Assembly: GCF_007954625.1 (NCBI RefSeq) | Contig: NZ_CP042420.1 | Coordinates: forward strand, 1,376,501-1,440,500 | DNA: 64,000 nt | Source: Leuconostoc lactis | GTDB lineage: Bacteria; Bacillota; Bacilli; Lactobacillales; Lactobacillaceae | Reading direction: 5' to 3' | Shown here: positions 35,587 through 44,569 of the stretch, one piece after another | How positions within the stretch are numbered: position 1 is the stretch's first letter | Layout of the letters: each line of letters begins with the position of its first letter | Notes under the pieces: model-generated | What the model was told of the DNA's origin: nothing | The model's database searches: none | Seen by the model: only the letters and a program-made list of their open reading frames with translations | Program-made: the position numbers and the translations under genes

Positions 35587-35706
35587 GTGGACGCTCCGTT
35601 TACTTTTAAACACAATCATGTTATTCTTGAGGAAGTAGTGAGTTACTTAAAAAATAATCATCCTTTATTTTACACAGAAGTTACTGGTAGATTACCAAAA
35701 CATTAA
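35587..35706 (+). pseudogene. Gene relic of unknown origin in a 600-base intergenic region
   Basis: Between the IS30 gene and the minus-strand gene at 36026 there is no complete gene. A frame open from 35560 to 35706, with GTG at 35587, reads FKHNHVILEEVVSYLKNNHP and looks protein-like but has no RBS or recognised family. A TATAAT is at about 35533. The rest (to 36025) is AT-rich with nothing further that I can support. Confidence 0.35.
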
Positions 35707-36025
35707 ACATGTGGCGTTTGGGTTGACATTCGCCTGACAAATTTAGGTTTACATAATATATATTATCGAAAGTAAAGTATTTAAATTAATACATTTAATG
35801 TGGATAATTTTTTATAAACCAATTACAGATTCCCTGTGTTTTAGAGCTGGTTTTTGTTAAATTCTTTCATAAAACCCAAAAATAGTTCAATTACTAACTC
35901 TGGTAACCTCAATAAAGTGTTTTTTAGTATTAAATACTTTAAACAGCTATCAAAACAAATAAATTTAACACTAATCTTCAATTTTAAAGCAAACAGTCTT
36001 CTTAATCAATTTAATAGTAAGCGAA

Positions 36026-37255
36026 CTATTTCTCTTTATTAAGGTCATTAACTGTTGCTAAAAAGCTAATTGGTTTCAACTCAACATTTTCCATCTCGTG
36101 ACCCGTTATCGTGAAAAACTCAACGTCATTCGTGTCGACTAAATCATTGAAATTATATAACCGATATAGAAAATAGTTATCAGGATGCTGACTGGCGAAC
36201 TTCAGTTCATTATTGCTGATATAAAATGGTATTCCTTTTCCTTGTGTTGTAGTTTTGACCTCAATATAAATTGGATTGCCATGTGTGTCAAAAGATAAAA
36301 TATCATACCCTAAACCGTCTCCTTGAGTTTGAGAAACATGTTCAACCTTCTTAGCTAAGTCAGGATAATCTTTCAGTCTATTTTTTTCGGTGTTTAGAAC
36401 AATTTGTTCACCAAAAAAGCCAATGATAGCATTTTGTTTTTGAAGTGCAGGATAATCCACTTGACGGCCTGTTTGAACCATTGAATTTTCGTCTAAATAC
36501 GTTTCATGAAGCGTAATATCGGGTATTTTTTGCGCTATTTCTTTGATACTATAGGTACTTGACCGGCATGATAATATATAGTCAATGCTTTGCGCTATTT
36601 CTTTGATACTATAGGTACTTGACCGGCATGATAATATATAGTCAATGCTTTGCTGAATATCGTTCTCACTGATTAGCCTAGATTTTATTTCATTCAAGCA
36701 AAATAACATATCTTTCAGGTCCGTCAGTAGTTGCGCATTAGAGGGTAAATTATCCTTATCATATCTGATGCTCAGAATGTTGCTTAATTCATAACCTGAT
36801 ACCATATCATTCTTCTTCAATAAAGAACTAGTCAGATCGATAGGTGCCACTGTCATGTGATCCGTTCGATTAGCTAATGTATTTTGCCAATATTTGGATA
36901 CCTTACTGATATTATTTTCCGCATTTTTGCCGTAGGTTTTCTTAAAAAACGTCCACCCTTGATTTAGTGATAAGTAAACATACTTCATATCCGGTGAAAA
37001 TAGATAAACAATATCAAACCCTTTGGCAGCTGAAACGGATATTGTCGTATCGAATAGCCCAATCCATGGTACTGTAGCCCAACTCCCTTGCCCTGGTGAC
37101 CCCTTTGTTATGAGACTACCACTAATGAGATCATCACTCACAACATTTTTTAGTCCTGATCTGAGACACTTAGCTAATGAATTACCTTTCAAAGGCTTAT
37201 TTTTTTCTTGTAAATAAGTGTTCAGAATTTTTTCTAATAATGCACGTAGTGTCAT
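36026..37255 (-). CDS. MrcB_N (DUF3578)-DUF3883 putative defence nuclease
   Basis: 409 residues. The N-terminal ~190 residues fit the MrcB_N/DUF3578 family (GSPGQGSWATVPWIGLFD, then VYLSLNQGW). The C-terminal ~120 residues fit DUF3883, a PD-(D/E)XK-like nuclease: GDGLGYDILSF then PIYIEVKTTTQG. Such fusions occur in restriction-like defence systems. A perfect 20-residue tandem duplication (IDYILSCRSSTYSIKEIAQ plus one residue) lies between the two domains. The gene stands alone, next to an IS30 copy, with no methylase. Domain calls are from pattern recognition. Confidence 0.75.
   Translation of the reverse strand: MTLRALLEKILNTYLQEKNKPLKGNSLAKCLRSGLKNVVSDDLISGSLITKGSPGQGSWATVPWIGLFDTTISVSAAKGFDIVYLFSPDMKYVYLSLNQGWTFFKKTYGKNAENNISKVSKYWQNTLANRTDHMTVAPIDLTSSLLKKNDMVSGYELSNILSIRYDKDNLPSNAQLLTDLKDMLFCLNEIKSRLISENDIQQSIDYILSCRSSTYSIKEIAQSIDYILSCRSSTYSIKEIAQKIPDITLHETYLDENSMVQTGRQVDYPALQKQNAIIGFFGEQIVLNTEKNRLKDYPDLAKKVEHVSQTQGDGLGYDILSFDTHGNPIYIEVKTTTQGKGIPFYISNNELKFASQHPDNYFLYRLYNFNDLVDTNDVEFFTITGHEMENVELKPISFLATVNDLNKEK
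36531..36650. repeat. Perfect 60-bp tandem duplication inside the defence gene
   Basis: Bases 36531-36590 and 36591-36650 are identical. The unit is a multiple of three, so the frame is kept and 20 residues are repeated. Confidence 0.97.
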
Positions 37256-37365
37256 TTGCCATAATTGCTCCCTATTATGCTTCTTCTATTATTATGGCAT
37301 GAAAATAACAAAAAACACTAATTTTATCATAAATATCAACCAGAAATTTCAACGCAGTACAAATT

Positions 37366-37393
37366 AAAAAGACTGCAATTATGCAGTCTTTTT
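37366..37393 (-). terminator. Terminator of the ABC transporter pair
   Basis: AAAAAGACTGCA and TGCAGTCTTTTT pair perfectly; it lies seven bases beyond the ATPase gene and would work on either strand. Confidence 0.85.
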
Positions 37394-37399
37394 AGCAAT

Positions 37400-37996
37400 T
37401 TATAGCTGAATCAGATTCACATCAAATTCTTTTAACTGTTCCAGATGATGTGATGTTATTACCACTACTTTATGCTGTCGTTCGACGAGTTCGTTGATCA
37501 TTTGTAGGATCGTTTCGGCATTCGTCGCATCAACGCCACTAGTTGGCTCGTCGAAAATATAGAGTTGTTTATCTAATAAGCACTGTCCATAAGTTAAGAC
37601 AATCTGTTGCTCACCACCGGACAACTGACCCATTTTTGTATGCCAAATTTTCGATAAGACCTCACGCTTAATTGTCGCAAAAGTACGAGATGCCATTTGC
37701 GATGATTCTGAACCTAACTGTGCATACATTCCCACCGTTTGTGCAACTGTTAGTGTTGGAAAGAAATGAATGTGTTGCAACTGATAAGCAACGTCGGTCA
37801 TACTGGGAATATCAACTTTAGTGCCACTTGCATTTTTATGCCCTACACCGGCTACAAAATCCAAAAAAGACGTTTTACCTGCCCCATTGGCACCAATCAC
37901 CACATTAAATTTTTCATGAGAAAATACCACATCAACCCGATCGGCCAATTGTCGATTACCAAAAGACAACGAATAATTTTTGATTTCCATGCGCAA
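37400..37996 (-). CDS. ABC transporter ATP-binding protein
   Basis: 198 residues, somewhat short. Walker A GANGAGKTS near residue 36, signature LSGGEQQIVLTYGQ, Walker B YIFDEPTSGVD, then a switch His in VVITSHHLEQ. The start is either TTG 37996 (five bases after AGAGGAAA) or ATG 37990. The permease gene ends 11 bases upstream. Together they form an ABC-2 type efflux pair of unknown substrate; bacteriocin or drug export are possible. Confidence 0.85.
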   Translation of the reverse strand: MRMEIKNYSLSFGNRQLADRVDVVFSHEKFNVVIGANGAGKTSFLDFVAGVGHKNASGTKVDIPSMTDVAYQLQHIHFFPTLTVAQTVGMYAQLGSESSQMASRTFATIKREVLSKIWHTKMGQLSGGEQQIVLTYGQCLLDKQLYIFDEPTSGVDATNAETILQMINELVERQHKVVVITSHHLEQLKEFDVNLIQL

Positions 37997-38006
37997 ATTT
38001 CCTCTG

Positions 38007-38762
38007 TTAAACTCTTGTGATTACTGACTGCGGCGAAAACCTAGCGATGGCAAATTTGCCAATAATTGCGTAAAGTAACGTCACCACCGCTAAGTCCCAC
38101 CAGACAATGAGATGATTCGGCGAGCTGATTAAAAGTGTTTGTATTTGATAACCAACTGTTGCAACGTAGCTAGCAGGATTTATCAGTGTCACCAAACTTT
38201 CTAAACGCTGTCCATTCGGAATATTCATAAAAAATAGCATGCCAAAAATAAGCAAACTCAAAATAATAGTCACTGATTCAAGCTTGAATTTAAACATAAA
38301 CAATAAACTCGTAGCCAACGCTATGGGTAAGGCGGTGATTAAAACAGTCAACAAGCCAGCCAACATCAAGTGTAAACTGAAAGATTTAATGAATAGCATA
38401 ACTACTACATTAAACAAAGTGATCTCTATTAAAATAACCATGAGTTGAACCGAAAAAACACTGAACATGATTTTTAATTTAGAGCCAGCGATAAAAAGCA
38501 TTTGTTTATAAAAGCCACGTTCTCGGTCTGCTATTAGACCAACAATGACGTTGTTTAGGATTGTGACAACGATGATATAAGCCCAAAAATAACTCACAGC
38601 CTTAAATGTCGTCGTATTGAAATGCCCCCTATTTTGTACAGCGATATGCTTATTTTGATAGATAAAATAAACAATGGGTATCAATAGATTATAAACAAAA
38701 GCAAATTTGTTACTTAAGGTATCTATCATATAAACTTTAATCAACGTCGCGATATCTTTCAT
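38007..38762 (-). CDS. ABC-2 type permease
   Basis: 251 residues from the ATG at 38762, chosen because AAAGGGGTTGTA precedes it; another ATG eight codons upstream is possible. Six hydrophobic segments in the ABC-2 membrane layout, with a mid-sequence VGLIADRERGFYKQMLFIAG segment typical of these permeases. It is paired with the downstream ATPase. No adjacent regulator was found. Confidence 0.82.
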   Translation of the reverse strand: MKDIATLIKVYMIDTLSNKFAFVYNLLIPIVYFIYQNKHIAVQNRGHFNTTTFKAVSYFWAYIIVVTILNNVIVGLIADRERGFYKQMLFIAGSKLKIMFSVFSVQLMVILIEITLFNVVVMLFIKSFSLHLMLAGLLTVLITALPIALATSLLFMFKFKLESVTIILSLLIFGMLFFMNIPNGQRLESLVTLINPASYVATVGYQIQTLLISSPNHLIVWWDLAVVTLLYAIIGKFAIARFSPQSVITRV

Positions 38763-38916
38763 TACAACCCCTTTTGTTAATGGCATAATTATATATTAAA
38801 TTTAATTATATACTAATTTTAAATTATGAGGTACCCGTTATTCATTAAGCAATTGCATTAGCATTAACCAGAGTAAAACAGGATGCAAAAATGTCCTTTA
38901 CCAAGAACAAAAAATT

Positions 38917-38942
38917 AAAAGCCTATCATGTGATAGGCTTTT
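38917..38942 (-). terminator. Terminator after the interrupted membrane protein gene
   Basis: AAAAGCCTATCA pairs with TGATAGGCTTTT, two bases from the gene's stop. Confidence 0.85.
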
Positions 38943-38944
38943 AA

Positions 38945-40903
38945 TCATTTTACATTCAACATCACCTTATACACCAATGACGATGTCGGCTTGTGATGTC
39001 CATTAATCACTAATGGATAATCGGCTAAGTGATAATTTGTGGTGTCCACAATATCGATATTTTGTGGGCGATTCGTATCATTGCGAACAATAATTTGATA
39101 ATGACCAGGTGTTAGATTCCGATAAAGACGATAAGAATCACCTGAATCGGTCATTTGATACTGATCTCCACTCTTCAGATTTTTCAAATAAACATGGACA
39201 TCTGATTTATCATGTACCTGTACAGAGAAATAATTAGCGTTACCCTTAAGATCCACAGCTTCAGTAATCGTTTCTTCAGGTGCCATCGCATACGGTGGTG
39301 CGCCATATTGGAGCGACAATTGACTGCGCTGAGCCGCCACCACAAGTGACTGCGGGTTTTTGTCAGCGACAACCCTGGCTAATCCAATTGTGACAAAGAG
39401 TATGACGGTCACAAGCACCGCGCTGAACCGTTTCAAAGTTACCCACCGCAAGTTTAAGAATTGACGGTTAGACCGGTCTGGAAGTACTGCCAAAGCAAAC
39501 ATGAGAAGCGGTAAGATGGCTTGTCCATACCGTGGCTCCACTTCCCAAAGTAATGTATGAAAGGCAATATAACCCAATGCCGTCACAATAGCGATCAAGG
39601 CCACTACTTGTTGCTGATCGGATAAATTAACCCGCCAGGTTGCTAAACGTGTGATTAAAAACAGCCAGAAAACAAACGTTGCGGTCGTATTAATCAGTGA
39701 GATCATGGCATTAAAGAATTAGGCATGTTGTTGATACCAAGCTGGTGCGGCACGGAAGCCCCCATTATACCAATCCTGAATGTCACTGACAGACAATAAA
39801 ATACCTATTTTCGTGAACCACAGTTTGATAACACCGAAAATACCAAGCTTTTTAGTCCGTTTTGAAATTTGCTGTAGATCATAGGCTTGCCGTGCTTTTG
39901 GATTGGGTTGGGCATTATCATTGATCACATCAGTACCTGAATAAGTCCCTTGCGTCCCTGCATTATACGCCATTAACATCCAATGGGTTGCGGGTAATTC
40001 AAACTTCGGATTGGTGTGATAATTACTAGTTTGTTGGATTGCTTGCGTCGTTGGCACACTCAAACCAAACCCTAAAACAATTAAAATGATGGGAATAACT
40101 AACTGACTTTTACCTAATCGTTTTTTGACCCCTAACCATACCGCCACAATCAGCAATGCTGGTATTAAGACAATCAAATTTGGCTTAACCAAGTCACCAA
40201 TCAAAATCGTAACAACTAAGCCTATTCCAGCCCCAATTTTTTGGCGTCGTGAATACGTTGGCCACCGATACAAAATACTCAGCACGAGCAACAAAACCAA
40301 CATCGTTGGCAAATCTGAGTAAAAGACCTGCAAATAGTAAGTGTAGGCAAACGGCGTCAACACAAAGAATGCAAAAGCGCCCAGCACCATACTATTGTGT
40401 TGATTTAATCGACGAATCACCACCAGAAAATACAAAATAAAGCCATCGAGCACAATAATACTCAACAAATGAATCGCTGTATTAGTTGATAACCCAAATA
40501 ATTGGGTTATCCGCAGCCAGAGTGACATCAGATAAGTGATCGAAACATTATTGGGATAACGCCAAAAATAAGTAATGTCCCAAGTATTTTGATTAGCCGC
40601 CATCTGATCCGCTTGGGACAACACGCGATATGGATCATGATAAACCGTATTCGGGAAAAAGATCAAGGTCAAAATTTGTGCAATGACCATGGCCACAAAA
40701 CCAATTCCCATCGCTATCCGCAAACGTGAAAATGGTATGTGATTAATTCGTGGAATAAAAACAAATCTTGTGGTGACATATAGAAGTATCGTCAAGATGA
40801 CAGTCGCCACGCCCATGTAGGAGATCACATTCCCAATTAAACCAATAATTAAACAGATAATTAAAATGCCAGGTAAAAATGATGGCAAAATAAGTCTTTT
40901 CAT
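38945..40903 (-). pseudogene. Polytopic GT-C-like membrane protein interrupted by an in-frame stop
   Basis: From the ATG at 40903 (RBS AAGAGGGAAT) the frame runs 394 codons to a TAA at 39719-39721, then remains open in the same frame to 38945 (another ~257 codons). The first part has about nine hydrophobic segments and NNVSITYLMSLWLRI; the second has more helices and a soluble C-terminal beta-rich domain. The intact paralogue at 41226 spans the region of the stop, which supports a single gene of ~650 residues with a nonsense mutation. The family resembles oligosaccharyl/GT39-type glycosyltransferases acting outside the membrane. The acceptor is unknown. Confidence 0.75.
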
Positions 40904-41130
40904 ATTCCCTCTTCTCGCATCGTATGAATTGATTAACATATGTTAGACAATTACCGTAACCACGGTACTACTCAGTCATTCATATTTTTAAAGATTTGGC
41001 AACGTGCCGCATAATTTGTATATCATTTTATTATAGTGCTTTTTTATATTACCAAGTCGAATCTATCATGATGGTATGCTGACGTTTTGTCAGTAATCCA
41101 AACGTGCAATTACGACTTGTGTATGCACTC

Positions 41131-41162
41131 AAAAAAGACGTAGTCAAATTACGTCTTTTTAA
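41131..41162 (-). terminator. Terminator of the 41226 gene
   Basis: AAAAAAGACGTA pairs with TACGTCTTTTT (with a short T-rich loop region). The surrounding 320 bases between the two membrane genes hold only this, a second small hairpin (TAGCAAC/GTTGCTA, 41181-41199) and presumably the promoter of the 40903 gene. Confidence 0.8.
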
Positions 41163-41225
41163 TTTTGCCAGATACATACTTAGCAACCTAAAGTTGCTAG
41201 GCAACATAGCCCGTGTACAAAACGC

Positions 41226-42821
41226 TTAATGCTTAAATGCTTTGTGGCGCTTCTTTTTGTTAAATACGTTATTTAAAACAGCCGACCAAATATTTGCCCC
41301 AATAAACATTAAGAATGGGAACATCATATAAATATAGTGTTCCTGTACTTCCCAAAGTAAGATATAGAACAAAGATAATGATTCAAATATTCCCAGGATT
41401 AAGATAATCGTAACCCTTTGACGATAAGTTGAACTATCATCTGATTCGTTTTGCCGCTTATTAAATAGATAAAATGGCAACCAAACAAATGACAAAAAGC
41501 TTGTCAGCGATACCATCATCGTTGCATGAATCATAATTGGCGTTAACAGATTATAATTGTTGTGATACTGTTCTTGTAATCGGTTATTTTGACTGTTTCT
41601 AAATTGCGTAAAATACTGCATACCAAAATCCGACTTAATACCAAACAACACATTTGTCTTGTCACGCCAGGTTGCAAGCACCCCAAAAACGCCTAAGTGC
41701 TTAATTTTCTCAGTTAGTTTTTCACGGATATAGGCCTGTCGTTGGTCATATTTTGTGTACTTATTAGTAATCGTATTGATTTCATCGCCCGACCGACCGC
41801 CTACATAGTAAGCCGTCAAGAACCATGACTCAATCGGCATTTTGGCATTTTTGTCACTAGATGCTTGATAGTGAGTCCTGTCTTTTGTAACCGTTGCGGC
41901 TTGCTTTAACGTGAATGAGCAAATGGATAACGCAGCAAGCAATAACACAAGTAACCGCCAATCACGCCATAAAAAGACCAGTAACAATACAACACTAGCA
42001 ATCAGTACCACAATGGTATTTGGCCTTAGGAATAAGGCTACTGCCAAGCAGACTGCGGCTAAAATAAACTGTTGCCAATTCTTCCGATTAATGATTTTTG
42101 CAAAATGAGTCGCCTTTTCGCCTGTCTTAGCGTGATAAAACAGTTCAACAAGATAGCGCACACCAGCCACCAAAAATGGCAAAGCAAAGGTATCTGAATA
42201 ACCAATTTGCGTAAATTGCATCAAATAAGTTGGGACAAACACATAAAATAATAACAACACATTGCGTGCTTTTGGCCCAAAAACAATATTGGCCAATTTA
42301 GTTAGTTGATACACTGATATGAGCATCAACACTTGTCCATAAACGGCATGCAACAAGATCACATCATCAAGCGTTTTGAGCATGTGCCGAAATGGAAAAT
42401 CCAGCCAAAACATAAAGATACTAATTGGCACATTATTTGGAAAAACACTAAAATATGGCGACCATTGCGAGGCTGGATATTGATGTAAAAGATCATAAAC
42501 TTGACCATTAACGCCCATGCTGTCATAGACTGGTGCATAAGGTTGTATGAACAACGCCCCGACAACTACCAATATAATTAATGTCCAAAGAAATTTTTTA
42601 AGTAGTTCATCGTAATGATCTGTTAGCTTAACAACTAACGTCGTTAAGCCAAGAAAACCCATGGCAAGCCCCAAATACGCTAACAACGAAAAAACAGTAA
42701 AACGATCGTTAAAAGTCGTGTTTGCTGCCAATAGATGCCCAGACACTAGCACACAAAATAACATCAATAATGCAATTACCGTTAGCATACCGACAATCGC
42801 ATGTCTTGATTTAGTCAACAT
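41226..42821 (-). CDS. Polytopic GT-C-like membrane glycosyltransferase
   Basis: 531 residues with about 12 hydrophobic segments and a large loop (residues ~60-130) containing VYDSMGVNGQVYDLLHQYPA and NNVPISIFMFWLD. Its layout matches the interrupted neighbour at 38945-40903. The family looks like GT39/ArnT-like or YfhO-like enzymes that use polyprenyl-phosphate sugars. It lies at the distal end of the wall polysaccharide region, so addition of a sugar to a wall polymer is likely; donor and acceptor are unknown. RBS GAAGGGGAGAAT precedes the ATG. Confidence 0.75.
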   Translation of the reverse strand: MLTKSRHAIVGMLTVIALLMLFCVLVSGHLLAANTTFNDRFTVFSLLAYLGLAMGFLGLTTLVVKLTDHYDELLKKFLWTLIILVVVGALFIQPYAPVYDSMGVNGQVYDLLHQYPASQWSPYFSVFPNNVPISIFMFWLDFPFRHMLKTLDDVILLHAVYGQVLMLISVYQLTKLANIVFGPKARNVLLLFYVFVPTYLMQFTQIGYSDTFALPFLVAGVRYLVELFYHAKTGEKATHFAKIINRKNWQQFILAAVCLAVALFLRPNTIVVLIASVVLLLVFLWRDWRLLVLLLAALSICSFTLKQAATVTKDRTHYQASSDKNAKMPIESWFLTAYYVGGRSGDEINTITNKYTKYDQRQAYIREKLTEKIKHLGVFGVLATWRDKTNVLFGIKSDFGMQYFTQFRNSQNNRLQEQYHNNYNLLTPIMIHATMMVSLTSFLSFVWLPFYLFNKRQNESDDSSTYRQRVTIILILGIFESLSLFYILLWEVQEHYIYMMFPFLMFIGANIWSAVLNNVFNKKKRHKAFKH

Positions 42822-43085
42822 ATTTGATATTCTCCCCTTCTAAATAAAACCGTTGGGCTGAAATAATTAAAAATAATGCCCCTGTATTATATATACGACA
42901 TTCAGAAACATCCCACTTACTAGTTATCCCCAAAAAGATGTACACAGATGATCTGACTCATGTCATCACATCATAAATGATGCATATATCATTTGTAATC
43001 ACGAACATTTCCATACTACTACACATATGTGCATGTGTCAAACAGACGCCTACTATCAACTCAAATCGAATCACTATCATTGCAC
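42822..43085. other. Intergenic stretch with no gene
   Basis: About 260 AT-rich bases upstream of the 42821 start (to the terminator at 43086). I see no coding frame with an RBS; it presumably carries the minus-strand promoter. Confidence 0.6.
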
Positions 43086-43124
43086 AAAAAAAGACCTGAC
43101 AACCGGTCAAGTTATCAGGTCTTT
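43086..43124 (-). terminator. Terminator of the 43140 gene
   Basis: AAAGACCTGA pairs with TCAGGTCTTT, with Ts on the minus-strand exit. Confidence 0.8.
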
Positions 43125-43139
43125 AAAGATTATCTCAAA

Positions 43140-43346
43140 TTATTCTGTGTGCTTCAAACCGCTAAAGAATTGTTGGACCCCAACAAATCCGAGCGACAAA
43201 ATTGTCGCAATACTTAAACTTAACCATAGCGCATGTATCATTGACACAAAAAGCAGATCAATAGTAAAGCAAGCGATAAAGTAAATTATCCAGACGCAGA
43301 GAACAAAACCAATTAACACGATTTTGGATTTTGCTTGTTGTGACAT
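43140..43346 (-). CDS. Small two-helix membrane protein
   Basis: 68 residues with two hydrophobic helices (about 9-31 and 36-58). GAGGACC precedes the ATG and a terminator follows, so it is likely real. No family recognised. Confidence 0.6.
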   Translation of the reverse strand: MSQQAKSKIVLIGFVLCVWIIYFIACFTIDLLFVSMIHALWLSLSIATILSLGFVGVQQFFSGLKHTE

Positions 43347-43474
43347 GACGAGGTCCTCAGGTGATGCAAATATTTCTTCCTATTTTAATGATAACTAAGA
43401 TTATGACATGTTAGCTAACTAAAATCAACCCCCTATACCAATCTGACAAAACACAAATTACAGCACTAAACAAC

Positions 43475-43960
43475 TCAACGTTTACTTTTATGCAGCTTGA
43501 ACTTTCTGGTGATGCGTGCTGGTATTTTAGTCGTTGCAGTCATCGTGTTTTGTACTTTTGCTTTAATCGCCTGTTGTCTTTTCTGCTTGGTCTTTTCCAG
43601 GTCTTCAGCCATCATTTTACTTTTCTGAACAGTTTCAGCGTCAATCGTAAATAGTTTAACAAATGTCTGTGGATCAACGACGGGGTTGCCTTTTGGTTGT
43701 GTTTTAACAATTTGATTTGGTACAGAATTAGCATATTTAACAGCCGCAGCAACCGGCACCACCGTGTGTTTAAAGTGATATTGTGTCATAATTTCAGTCG
43801 CCTCATCAACATCCAGCGCAGTCACATCTGGCACTTTAATATATCCTTTTCGCTTTTCAAGTTGCGCATTAACTATTTTAGTCCCTTGGGCCAGCAACTC
43901 TGGTGCTAACGCGCCAAGTGCTATTTTACCTACGGTACTGATTAATTTTGTTTTGTTCAT
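43475..43960 (-). CDS. PASTA-domain-containing protein
   Basis: 161 residues. Residues ~39-105 resemble a PASTA domain (VPDVTALDVDEATEIMTQY, VKTQPKGNPV); the rest is basic and helical. The N-terminus has a weak hydrophobic segment and no clear signal peptide. PASTA domains usually bind peptidoglycan or muropeptides in Ser/Thr kinases and PBPs; here there is no kinase domain. GGAGAAT precedes the ATG. It lies beside lysozyme and surface-protein genes, which fits a wall role. Confidence 0.65.
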   Translation of the reverse strand: MNKTKLISTVGKIALGALAPELLAQGTKIVNAQLEKRKGYIKVPDVTALDVDEATEIMTQYHFKHTVVPVAAAVKYANSVPNQIVKTQPKGNPVVDPQTFVKLFTIDAETVQKSKMMAEDLEKTKQKRQQAIKAKVQNTMTATTKIPARITRKFKLHKSKR

Positions 43961-44051
43961 CTTGATTATTCTCCTAATACGACAATATCGTGCATCAGAT
44001 TTCTTTCATTATAATGGTTCAATGTATTCGGTGCGATAAGATAACTTTAAT

Positions 44052-44081
44052 AAAAAAGCGCCGCATAAATGCGGACGCTTT
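44052..44081 (-). terminator. Terminator after the lysozyme/Ser-Gln-rich operon
   Basis: AAAGCG-CCGCA type arms pair around ATAAA with a T-run on the minus strand, ten bases past the stop of the 44090 gene. Confidence 0.8.
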
Positions 44082-44089
44082 GTGTCGTG

Positions 44090-44569
44090 TTAACGTGCTA
44101 AATCAGGAATTGGTTTACCAGTCTCAATCGATTGGTTCATTAAATCTTCAATTTGCTTATCGGTAAATTTTTGATCATCAATACCAGCATTTCTGAGGAT
44201 GCTTCGTGTTGCTTGAATATCACTAGCCGAAATCGTCACGGGCTGATCCCGATGCTCTAAATTAGCATGATCATTTTGCTCTTCAGTATTATTTGCTGTA
44301 CTTGAGCTTGAACTTGAATTTTCTGCTGATTGCTGCGTTGTTTCAGGCTGCGATGATGACATCTGGCTTGATGCTGAAGACGATGACACAGTAGCCTGAG
44401 ATTGACTTGATGCTTGAGACGGCGATGATGATTGTGCTTGACTAGCAGTTTGCGTCTCCTGCTTTGCAGTTGACTGGGTCTGTCGTCCCAGCAATAAAAT
44501 ACCCACCAATACTGCAATTATAACGATAACAATGATGCTAATGCTAATAGCTAATCTACTTTTTTTCAA
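44090..44569 (-). CDS. Membrane-anchored Ser/Gln-rich surface protein
   Basis: 159 residues. One N-terminal helix (residues 7-28) is followed by a long Ser/Gln/Ala low-complexity stalk (about 30-95) and a compact C-terminal helical domain (TISASDIQATRSILRNAGI). The start is TTG overlapping the lysozyme stop (TTGA), with GGGAAGG placed eight bases ahead. It is thus coupled to the GH25 gene. The stalk and anchor suggest a domain displayed across the wall. No domain recognised. Confidence 0.75.
   Translation of the reverse strand: MKKSRLAISISIIVIVIIAVLVGILLLGRQTQSTAKQETQTASQAQSSSPSQASSQSQATVSSSSASSQMSSSQPETTQQSAENSSSSSSTANNTEEQNDHANLEHRDQPVTISASDIQATRSILRNAGIDDQKFTDKQIEDLMNQSIETGKPIPDLAR

Noticed and set aside
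35838-35877. A sequence GTTTTAGAGCTGG...AAAAC resembling one type II-A CRISPR repeat or a tracrRNA anti-repeat.
   Set aside because: It occurs only once, is 38 bases and degenerate inside, has no second repeat, no spacer spacing and no cas gene in the window.
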